In this document: in pieces, positions 1-4,989 of the stretch | Numbering within the stretch: position 1 is the first letter of the stretch | Layout: each line of letters opens with the position of its first letter | Assembly: GCA_913049525.1 (NCBI GenBank) | Contig: CAJWYZ010000043.1 | Coordinates: 1 to 9,498, forward strand | From: an uncultured Fidelibacterota bacterium | GTDB lineage: Bacteria > Fidelibacterota > Marinisomatia > SCGC-AAA003-L08 > D37C17 | Reading direction: 5' to 3' | DNA: 9,498 nt | Position numbers and translations under genes: made by a program | The notes under the pieces: generated by a model | The model's database searches: none | What the model was told of the DNA's origin: nothing | Seen by the model: only the letters and a program-made list of their open reading frames with translations

Positions 1-2
1 TT

Positions 3-65
3 CGACAGGTGAAGGTTAAATAGGGAATTGTTGTTGTCAAACCTAAGTCTTTTACGGTAGAATAA
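3..65 (+). other. Possible C-terminal end of an upstream gene, interrupted by TAG
   Basis: Reading from position 3, the frame gives RQVKVK, a TAG at 21-23, then GIVVVKPKSFTVE and a TAA at 63-65. Both halves alternate hydrophobic and polar residues as a beta-strand domain does. The second half resembles the closing strands of beta-sandwich domains found at the ends of many glycoside hydrolases, but it is too short to assign. The other two forward frames stop at positions 10-12 and 17-19. Either the gene ends at 23 and the rest is chance, or the original end was at 65 and a stop, sequencing error or recoded TAG has shortened it. The terminator at 87-116 fits an upstream + strand gene ending in this stretch. 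No product can be named. Confidence 0.3.
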
Positions 66-86
66 ACATTGCTAACTACAAATTCG

Positions 87-116
87 AAAAAGGGAGACTA
101 AAAAGTCTCCCTTTTT
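87..116 (+). terminator. Rho-independent terminator, perfect 13-bp stem
   Basis: AAAAAGGGAGACT (87-99) pairs perfectly with AGTCTCCCTTTTT (104-116) around an AAAA loop. A G/C-rich core is followed by a run of five T, as expected of an intrinsic terminator. Because the stem is flanked by A's on one side and T's on the other it could work in both directions. It lies 22 nt after the TAA at 63-65 and separates the upstream unit from the MORN gene. Confidence 0.88.
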
Positions 117-145
117 AATTTATATCCATTTGTCCTTTTATCCCC

Positions 146-155
146 TATAATCTTG
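146..155 (+). promoter_or_regulatory. Candidate -10 promoter element ahead of the MORN gene
   Basis: TATAAT at 146-151 is a perfect sigma-70-type -10 box, 15 nt before the ATG at 167, so any leader would be very short. The overlapping TAATCTTG (148-155) matches five of the six fixed positions of the Bacteroidota-type element TAnnTTTG. No good -35 hexamer sits 17 nt upstream; the nearest TTG is at 130-132, somewhat too close for the Bacteroidota arrangement. The location just after a terminator supports a promoter here, but the exact motif is unproven. Confidence 0.35.
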
Positions 156-166
156 TAAATTACAGC

Positions 167-1012
167 ATGAATATTTCCAATAATTATTCATACTTCTACT
201 GTGCTCAGCAAAGGTTTTTTATACTTCGATTATGCTCAGTAATTGTTCTTCAATTTTGTTTCCTTTCTGCTCAGGAATGCACCGCTGGTGACTGTATTGA
301 AGGTTATGGTAATTACATGTACGAAGATGGCTCAAAATATATGGGTATGTTTAAAGAAAGTAAAAAATCTGGTGATGGTATTTTCATATTGTCTGATGGT
401 GGAAAATATATTGGAAACTTTGAAGAGGATAAAATGAACGGTAAAGGAACGTTTACCTTTTCAAATGGATCTGTGTATTCTGGAGATTTTGTAAATGGTG
501 TTAGTCATGGAGAAGGTGTATTTACCTTCCCTGATGGTGCCATTTATGAGGGTGAATTTGAAAATGGTTATCAAAATGGTCAAGGGATATTAATATTGAC
601 TAATGGCATTCAATTTTCTGGCTCATTTATCAGTGGAGTACTTAACGGCACAGGTACTTGGCAGGGAGAAAATGATGAAAATTATATAGGCAATTTTCAG
701 GATGGAAGCTTCCATGGTCAAGGCACATATTTATTTCCAAATGGGTCAAAATATGTTGGGGAATTCCGCCATGGTAAAAAAGATGGATATGGAACTTTTA
801 CGTTTAATAATTCATCTGATGATGAAAATTATGTTGGGGAATTTAAGAATGATATGTTTAACGGATACGGCACCTATAATTTCCCAAACGGGTCAGTTTA
901 TTCTGGTGAGTTTAAAGATGGGCTTTTTCATGGAGATGGGGTTTATATTCTCAGTGATGGAACGGAGTTTGAAGGGGTTTTCGAGTTTGGAGTATTTATT
1001 CATTCACATTAG
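167..1012 (+). CDS. Exported MORN-repeat protein (ten repeats)
   Basis: The 281-residue product has a hydrophobic stretch at about residues 16-35, following several charged or polar residues, with a plausible signal-peptidase site after LSA (residue 35). Residues 46 to the end are tandem MORN repeats of about 23 residues with the pattern GxGxxxFxNGxxYxGxFxxGxxxG; I count ten. Repeat 6 has a degenerate start (TGTWQGENDENY) and repeat 8 carries a three-residue insertion (SSDDENY). MORN repeats form extended beta-hairpin arrays that in various proteins bind lipids or partner proteins or act as scaffolds; none gives a specific function here. There is no catalytic domain. The ATG at 167 is the only sensible start; it lacks a Shine-Dalgarno sequence and lies close to a TATAAT. 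The gene appears to be its own unit, with a terminator upstream and a 69-nt gap downstream. The family call is secure, the role unknown. Confidence 0.88.
   Translation: MNISNNYSYFYCAQQRFFILRLCSVIVLQFCFLSAQECTAGDCIEGYGNYMYEDGSKYMGMFKESKKSGDGIFILSDGGKYIGNFEEDKMNGKGTFTFSNGSVYSGDFVNGVSHGEGVFTFPDGAIYEGEFENGYQNGQGILILTNGIQFSGSFISGVLNGTGTWQGENDENYIGNFQDGSFHGQGTYLFPNGSKYVGEFRHGKKDGYGTFTFNNSSDDENYVGEFKNDMFNGYGTYNFPNGSVYSGEFKDGLFHGDGVYILSDGTEFEGVFEFGVFIHSH
302..1009 (+). repeat. Tandem ~69-bp coding repeats (MORN units)
   Basis: This part of the MORN gene consists of ten consecutive in-frame units of 69 bp, apart from a first unit of 72 bp and an eighth of 78 bp. The units are diverged at DNA level but keep the GG(T/A)...TTTCC(A/C)AA(T/C)GG core that encodes FPNG. 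A larger unit can also be seen: the two-repeat blocks starting at 674 and 821, 147 bp apart, both begin GATGAAAATTAT and encode DENY-(I/V)-G, followed by GTYxFPNGS at the same spacing. Confidence 0.8.
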
Positions 1013-1081
1013 ATAATCGAAAAATATTAGTAATCCTATTCTTTAATAAGTCATCCCTGAAAATCCTCCTATATTTATACC

Positions 1082-1750
1082 TTGAAAAGTGAATCACTAT
1101 TAGATTGTTCTGAAAAAATATCTAATGATGTACAGGCGGTATTTTCTCTGAATCCATCTAAATATTCTCGCAGCGAAATAGCAAATAAATTAGAAAATAA
1201 TACTGATAACCTTGCTATTCCAGAGCAGGTTCACTCCACTGTGGTTGAGTTTGCAAAGCTTCCGGGGATTTACCCTGATGTTGATGGATTGGTGACTACT
1301 AACTCGAATATCCTACTCACGCTGAAAGTAGCCGATTGTGTACCGGTTTTTTTATATGAACCCCTAAAAAGAATAATAGGGTTGGTACATTCCGGATGGA
1401 GAGGGACGGTGGAGAATATTGTATCAAATGCCATTAAATTAATGCAGAAAAATGGAGCAGAATCTAGGGACATTAGATGCTTTCTAGGCCCCGCCATTGG
1501 TAAATGTTGTTATGAAGTAGACCGGGAAGTTTCTAAATATATTAATGATGAAGCAAAGGAAAAAATGGATTACGATAAGTGGAAGGTTGATTTGCACGGG
1601 CAGATTAGATATCAATTAACAGAATTAGGAGTTCCAACTAATAGTATTAGAGCATCAAACATCTGCACATATGAATCACCTGAATGTCACAGCTATCGGA
1701 GAGATGGAGAAAATGCCGGCAGAATGTATGCATTTTTAAGTTTGAAATAA
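1082..1750 (+). CDS. pgeF: Laccase-domain protein, peptidoglycan editing factor PgeF/YfiH family
   Basis: The 222-residue protein shows the family's metal-site motifs in order: QVH at 49-51, ADC at 84-86 (C86), and VHSGWRGT at 102-109 (H103). These are followed by LGPAIGKCCYEV at 135-146 and the C-terminal SYRRDGxNAGRM at 204-215. Members are cytoplasmic. E. coli YfiH is reported to clear UDP-MurNAc wrongly carrying L-serine, and family proteins also show purine nucleoside phosphorylase and adenosine deaminase activity in vitro. The N-terminus is shorter and less typical than usual, lacking a clear GGVS-type segment. The start is unusual: no ATG lies between the in-frame stop at 1058-1060 and the conserved core, so TTG at 1082 is the best choice, with no Shine-Dalgarno sequence; an ATT at 1073 is less likely. 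The stop overlaps the uppP ATG by one base, so translation is probably coupled to a gene of the same envelope pathway. Confidence 0.9.
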   Translation: MKSESLLDCSEKISNDVQAVFSLNPSKYSRSEIANKLENNTDNLAIPEQVHSTVVEFAKLPGIYPDVDGLVTTNSNILLTLKVADCVPVFLYEPLKRIIGLVHSGWRGTVENIVSNAIKLMQKNGAESRDIRCFLGPAIGKCCYEVDREVSKYINDEAKEKMDYDKWKVDLHGQIRYQLTELGVPTNSIRASNICTYESPECHSYRRDGENAGRMYAFLSLK

Positions 1751-2514
1751 TGGACTGGATTCAAGCGCTCATTTTAGGTGTAGTTCAAGGACTCACCGAA
1801 TTTCTACCGGTAAGTAGCTCGGGTCATCTCGTATTGGCTCAACATATTCTAGGTGTCAATGAAGCAGGGGTTCTTTTAGAAGTAATATTGCATATGGGTA
1901 CATTAGCAGCTATTCTTTTATATTTTTACAATGACCTGAAACAGTTGGTAGTGGATTTCTTTAATGGAGGCCAGGATGCGCGAAATTATGTTATATATCT
2001 AGCTATTGCTACAATGCCGGCTGTTTGTGCAGGGTTGATTCTCAGAGATATAATTGAGTCAACCTTCACTTTATCGATTGTGAAATGGATGTTCATGATA
2101 ACGGGAATCATAGTAGGTTCAACGTATTTTTCCAAAAATAGACCTCAAAGGGAGATGGTATTAATTATTGCATTTTGTATTGGGATTGCACAATCTTTTG
2201 CCCTACTGCCAGGAATTTCCCGTTCAGGTATTACGATATCTCTTGCCCTCATTATTGGTATTCAACATAAAGAAGCGGCAAAATTTGCTTTCTTTATGGC
2301 AATCCCTGTCCTCTTTGGTGCTGGGTTACTACAGGTGATTTCAATTGAACATCAAGTTAATATTTTAACAGGTCCATTAATGGTCGGATTTATTTCATCT
2401 GCTATAACAGGATATTTAGTAATAAGTTGGTTATTGGATGTAATTTCAAGGGGTAAATTCTATTGGTTTTCCCTATACTGTTTTGCGGTTTCCTTGTTAG
2501 CTTTTATATTATAA
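1750..2514 (+). CDS. uppP: Undecaprenyl-diphosphatase UppP (BacA family)
   Basis: This 254-residue polytopic membrane protein dephosphorylates undecaprenyl diphosphate to undecaprenyl phosphate, the lipid carrier for peptidoglycan and surface glycans. Both family signatures are intact: QGLTEFLPVSSSGHL at 13-27 with the catalytic glutamate region (E17) and H26, and LLPGISRSGIT at 152-162 with the conserved arginine (R158). About seven or eight hydrophobic segments fill the rest and the length is typical. The reading frame is open back to 1684, but the family N-terminus MDWIQALILGVVQG begins at the ATG at 1750, which shares its A with the TAA of pgeF. No Shine-Dalgarno sequence is visible, which suggests coupled translation. 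Homologues are known for conferring bacitracin tolerance when overexpressed. Placement after pgeF puts two peptidoglycan-precursor functions together. Confidence 0.96.
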   Translation: MDWIQALILGVVQGLTEFLPVSSSGHLVLAQHILGVNEAGVLLEVILHMGTLAAILLYFYNDLKQLVVDFFNGGQDARNYVIYLAIATMPAVCAGLILRDIIESTFTLSIVKWMFMITGIIVGSTYFSKNRPQREMVLIIAFCIGIAQSFALLPGISRSGITISLALIIGIQHKEAAKFAFFMAIPVLFGAGLLQVISIEHQVNILTGPLMVGFISSAITGYLVISWLLDVISRGKFYWFSLYCFAVSLLAFIL

Positions 2515-2515
2515 A

Positions 2516-2529
2516 AATTATTAATAATT
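2516..2529. repeat. Perfect 14-bp AT palindrome between uppP and holA
   Basis: AATTATTAATAATT is its own reverse complement and fills all but one base of the 15-nt uppP-holA spacer, ending directly before the holA ATG. It consists only of A and T, so in this AT-rich genome it could be chance. If real it could be a protein-binding site or a weak hairpin covering the initiation region. Confidence 0.35.
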
Positions 2530-3516
2530 ATGAAAAATAATGCATCTATCGGTCAAATAATCCGTAGAATACGGACACGGGAGATTGCCCCTGTTTATGC
2601 ACTGTATGGTGGAGATTCATTTCTTGAAGATTATTTTATTCAAGAGCTGTCAAAGTCCTTATTGGCAAATAATGGGACGAAGACCCATTATTCTTTAGAT
2701 CAGGATTCTGATGAAAAGTTATTTGGGGAACTTTCAGCAATTTCAATGTTTGAAGAAAAACGTATCATTGTTGTCAGGGAGATTAAGAAACTGAGTAGTA
2801 AAAAGGGCAGGCAGGAGTTGATTCAGTATATCCAAACCCCAAACCCCCATATTGTATTATTGATTATTTCAGCAGAATTTGATTTGCGAAATAGTTTTTT
2901 AAAAAATATTGCAGAAAACTCAGAATTATTGGATGTGAGAACTCCCTTTGAAAATAAAATGAAAGAATGGGTGAAGTTTATGATAAACAGTAGAGGGATC
3001 AAAATTACTGAGGGTGCTATAGATCATTATATCCGGAGTTATGGAGATTCCACTGCTCATGTTATCAATGAAATAGAGAAAGCATTCCTCCTATTGGGAG
3101 ATGTAGAAATCAATGAAAATAATATTGAAAAATTAGATGGTTTTGACCGCGTATTTCAAATATGGCATTTACAGGATAGCTTGGGGAAGAAAGAATTACA
3201 TACATCATTAGAAATTGCAGCCTCCTTAACTGAAAATGGAACAAAATTCCCCCAGATATTAGTAAATTTAGTTTATTTATATCAGCAATTACTTTGGAAA
3301 AAAATGGGACAGTACAAACCCAATGGTTATACAGGAATTAATAAAATTATTACTTCAAATTTATCTCGTTATCATAAGGGATACTCTTATGGAGAATTGG
3401 TCCAAGTAATTCAAGAGTTGCGAAAATTGGATGTATTAAGCAAATCAACCTCAATAAATGATGTTTCTCTTATTCAACCCTTAATTGTTAAAATATGTAA
3501 AAATCAATATGTCTAA
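2530..3516 (+). CDS. holA: DNA polymerase III delta subunit (clamp loader)
   Basis: The 328-residue product matches the delta subunit of the clamp loader, which opens the beta sliding clamp so that it can be loaded on primed DNA. The N-terminus has the characteristic YALYGGDSFLEDYFIQEL (23-40), a degenerate nucleotide-binding loop as is normal for delta. The middle has the (P)FENKMKEWVKF...SRGIKITEGAIDHYIRSYGDS...NEIEKAFLLLG stretch (139-190) typical of domain II. The C-terminal third is helical, with FQIWHLQDSLGKKELHTSLEIAASL followed by PQILVNLVYLYQQLL (about 209-255), the collar-domain pattern. Length is close to the usual 330-345 residues. The ATG at 2530 follows uppP by 15 nt and has no Shine-Dalgarno sequence. 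The stop overlaps the start of the sigma-factor gene by 8 nt, tying a replication gene to a stress-type regulator. Confidence 0.9.
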   Translation: MKNNASIGQIIRRIRTREIAPVYALYGGDSFLEDYFIQELSKSLLANNGTKTHYSLDQDSDEKLFGELSAISMFEEKRIIVVREIKKLSSKKGRQELIQYIQTPNPHIVLLIISAEFDLRNSFLKNIAENSELLDVRTPFENKMKEWVKFMINSRGIKITEGAIDHYIRSYGDSTAHVINEIEKAFLLLGDVEINENNIEKLDGFDRVFQIWHLQDSLGKKELHTSLEIAASLTENGTKFPQILVNLVYLYQQLLWKKMGQYKPNGYTGINKIITSNLSRYHKGYSYGELVQVIQELRKLDVLSKSTSINDVSLIQPLIVKICKNQYV

Positions 3517-4090
3517 TTTTGAATTAACAGATGAGGAACTAATCAAAAAGTTCCAAAATGGAGATGTTGGAGCATATAACCAGATTGTTTATCGCTATAA
3601 AGACAGATTATTAAATTTTATTTATCGTTTTTTAAATGATATTGATCGAGCAGAGGATCTGGTGCAAGATACCCTAATAAAACTATACACACATAAAGAT
3701 TCATATAGAGAAATTGCAAAATTCTCCACATGGCTATATACGATTGCTGCTAACCTTGCTCGCACAGAATTACGAAAAATAAAGCGTAGAAAAACTTTTT
3801 CGGTTTCAGAATTGAGTCGGGATGATAGAGAATTTATAATTTCCAGTCCTGATATTGAACCAGATGATGAAAATTTAGCACAAATATTTGAAAAAAACGT
3901 CCAAAGAGCATTAGTGGAACTTCCTGATGATTTTAAGACAATTATCATACTTCGAGATATTCAGGAACTTTCTTATGATGAAATTAGTAAAATAGTGGAA
4001 GTTCCTCTTGGAACGGTTAAATCCCGTATTAATAGAGGAAGAGTAAAATTGCAGGAATTATTAAAAAAGAAAGAGGAGAGACCATACTGA
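3509..4090 (+). CDS. ECF-type RNA polymerase sigma factor (RpoE-like)
   Basis: The 193-residue protein is a group IV (ECF) sigma factor with only regions 2 and 4. Region 2 covers about residues 10-92 and includes the core-binding DIDRAEDLVQDTLIKLY (44-60) and the -10-recognition segment FSTWLYTIAANLARTELRK (72-90). An acidic linker (about 100-128) leads to region 4 (about 130-187), with the HTH LSYDEISKIVEVPLGTVKSR at 154-173. The frame is open back to a TTG at 3485, but the ATG at 3509 gives the standard N-terminus (MSNFELTDEELIKKFQNGD) and an 8-nt overlap with holA. The TGA directly abuts the ATG of the anti-sigma gene, the usual arrangement for an ECF sigma and its inhibitor. No autoregulated promoter is evident upstream because that sequence is holA coding DNA. 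The regulon cannot be told from the sequence. Confidence 0.95.
   Translation: MSNFELTDEELIKKFQNGDVGAYNQIVYRYKDRLLNFIYRFLNDIDRAEDLVQDTLIKLYTHKDSYREIAKFSTWLYTIAANLARTELRKIKRRKTFSVSELSRDDREFIISSPDIEPDDENLAQIFEKNVQRALVELPDDFKTIIILRDIQELSYDEISKIVEVPLGTVKSRINRGRVKLQELLKKKEERPY
4073..4078 (+). promoter_or_regulatory. Shine-Dalgarno-like GAGGAG before the anti-sigma gene
   Basis: GAGGAG ends 12 nt before the ATG at 4091, inside the last codons of the sigma gene. It is one of only two convincing Shine-Dalgarno-like sites in the window. The spacing is longer than ideal, and the motif also encodes EE in the sigma factor, so it may be coincidental. Confidence 0.35.
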
Positions 4091-4630
4091 ATGAATTGTT
4101 ACGATTTTGAGCTGAATATATCAGCATACATAGAGGGAGAATTAAAACAGGCAGTTCGAGAGAATTTCATCAATCATAAAGAAACCTGTGATAATTGTTT
4201 TGAAAAATTAAGTGATATTTCCAAATTAATGGAAAATATGCTAAATATTTCAAATGTGAAAACATCAAGTCAATTTGACCAAGTACTTCGGGAAAGAATC
4301 CTTGAAATTGATAATAAGGGACCATCGGTTTGGCAACGGCTCTTACTATTTAAGCCACTTGGTTTTGAACCGATTCCAGCATTGGGATTTGCCATGGCTT
4401 TTGTAATGGTAATTGGTGCTTCTTTTTTATTATTAAATCAAGATGGTTTGCCCAATGTTGACTTTGAAAAGCTATCCACTCAATCCCAGCAGAAAACTAC
4501 GAATCAGTTTAAACCATCAGTTATTACCCCAACCAAAAATTTGCCATCTATGGCAGATTCAGACACATCGGGGAAATCTAATCCAAAACATTTAGAGAAT
4601 CGAATTCAATTAGTTGGTGGCAATAAATAG
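4091..4630 (+). CDS. Zinc-binding transmembrane anti-sigma factor
   Basis: The 179-residue protein begins with an anti-sigma zinc-finger domain (zf-HC2 type): C3, then H29-x3-C33-x2-C36 in NHKETCDNC, the ligand pattern of RsrA/ChrR-type inhibitors. Helices at about 38-75 would continue the sigma-wrapping domain. A single membrane segment lies at about 95-115 (IPALGFAMAFVMVIGASFLLL), leaving the N-terminal zinc domain in the cytoplasm and a 60-residue polar tail, rich in Q, S, T, K and P, in the periplasm. The expected role is to hold the adjacent ECF sigma factor at the membrane until a signal, perhaps proteolysis or zinc/thiol chemistry, releases it. The tail has no recognisable sensory domain. 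The start abuts the sigma stop and follows a GAGGAG. It is probably the last gene of the 1082-4630 run, although no clear terminator follows. The class is well supported; the signal is unknown. Confidence 0.88.
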   Translation: MNCYDFELNISAYIEGELKQAVRENFINHKETCDNCFEKLSDISKLMENMLNISNVKTSSQFDQVLRERILEIDNKGPSVWQRLLLFKPLGFEPIPALGFAMAFVMVIGASFLLLNQDGLPNVDFEKLSTQSQQKTTNQFKPSVITPTKNLPSMADSDTSGKSNPKHLENRIQLVGGNK

Positions 4631-4685
4631 TAATAATCCTCGGATTTATCGTTGTAAACCCAGTAGTTTTACAACTGTATTATTA
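4631..4685 (+). promoter_or_regulatory. Two-part inverted repeat upstream of the small basic protein gene
   Basis: GTTGTAAA (4651-4658) pairs perfectly with TTTACAAC (4668-4675) around a 9-nt loop. Outside it, TAATAAT (4631-4637) pairs with ATTATTA (4679-4685), separated by an uneven internal loop of 13 nt on the left and 3 nt on the right. No run of T follows, so it does not look like a standard terminator. It could be a structured leader, an operator, or a weak Rho-independent-like end for the anti-sigma transcript. The remaining gap to 4724 has a weak TAnnTTTG-like TAGTTTAA at 4693-4700. Confidence 0.4.
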
Positions 4686-4710
4686 GTGCAAATAGTTTAA
4701 TTTTATGAAA

Positions 4711-4715
4711 AAGGA
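4711..4715 (+). promoter_or_regulatory. Shine-Dalgarno-like AAGGA
   Basis: AAGGA lies 9 nt before the ATG at 4725, good spacing for a ribosome-binding site. It stands out because most other genes in the window have no such sequence, and it supports both the start chosen for the small gene and efficient translation. Confidence 0.5.
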
Positions 4716-4724
4716 AAACTTATA

Positions 4725-4916
4725 ATGGCAAAGAAACAATCCTTTGGCGAAAAAGTTGGAGATGCAAAAAAAACTTCAAAAAATCATATCATGTTAATAA
4801 GATCCGGTCGATCAAACAAAACAGGTGCATTACGGTTTAATGGAGAAATGGTCCATGTTCCAGAAGGAAAAAACGCTGATGGCCTTGTAAAGGAATTGCT
4901 CGCTAACAAAGCGTAA
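4725..4916 (+). CDS. Small basic protein, 63 residues, possibly ribosome-associated (DUF4295-like)
   Basis: The protein begins MAKKQSFGEKVGDAKK, is rich in lysine and arginine (13 basic against 6 acidic residues), and has no signal peptide or membrane segment. A central segment, HIMLIRSGRSNKTGALRFNG (21-40), followed by EMVHVPEG, looks like short beta strands. It ends in an amphipathic helix, ADGLVKELLANK. The order MAKK, a basic region, an (I)xM(I/V)xSxKTGAxxF-type segment and then E(M/I)V resembles from memory the Bacteroidota family DUF4295, a small protein encoded beside ribosomal protein genes and believed to be part of the large subunit. That resemblance is weak and unchecked. The gene has its own Shine-Dalgarno-like site and a strong terminator just after it, so it is probably expressed alone and strongly. 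It is surely a real gene; the function is a guess. Confidence 0.75.
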   Translation: MAKKQSFGEKVGDAKKTSKNHIMLIRSGRSNKTGALRFNGEMVHVPEGKNADGLVKELLANKA

Positions 4917-4935
4917 GTTAATTATTTTATTAATG

Positions 4936-4964
4936 AAATAGGAGGGTAATTCCCTCCTATTTTT
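4936..4964 (+). terminator. Rho-independent terminator after the small basic protein
   Basis: AAATAGGAGGG (4936-4946) pairs with CCCTCCTATTT (4952-4962) around a TAATT loop, and T's run from 4960 to 4964. The 11-bp stem with a GGAGGG core is a strong intrinsic terminator 19 nt after the TAA of the small gene. It ends only 25 nt before the chosen start of the next gene. Confidence 0.88.
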
Positions 4965-4989
4965 GTATTTAGACGTATTTTATGGGATT

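Noticed and set aside
243..437. Alternative + frame of 64 codons at the start of the MORN gene
   Set aside because: It is an out-of-frame reading of the signal peptide and first MORN repeats with no independent support.
302..1009. Periodic repeats considered as a CRISPR array
   Set aside because: The units are contiguous, diverged and translate in frame as MORN repeats; there are no identical repeats separated by unique spacers.
702..1016. Alternative + frame of 104 codons within the MORN gene, rich in methionine
   Set aside because: The periodic sequence is the same 69-bp repeat read in another frame (ATGG becoming M); the MORN frame is the meaningful one.
1013..1081. Gap between the MORN gene and pgeF searched for a terminator or promoter
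   Set aside because: No convincing stem-loop with a T run is visible. TATATT at 1070-1075 could be a -10 box, but it has no matching -35 and lies almost on the start codon.
1270..1497. Open frame of 75 codons on the - strand inside pgeF
   Set aside because: It lies opposite the most conserved part of pgeF, has no recognisable protein pattern and no start context; it is a shadow of the real gene.
3622..3948. Open frame of 108 codons on the - strand inside the sigma-factor gene
   Set aside because: The + strand frame encodes unmistakable sigma regions 2 and 4; the reverse frame shows no family features and no promoter.
4651..4675. Inverted repeat after the anti-sigma gene considered as a normal intrinsic terminator
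   Set aside because: The stem is AT-rich and is followed by TGTATTATTAG, with no T tract, so it is listed as a regulatory or leader structure with low confidence.
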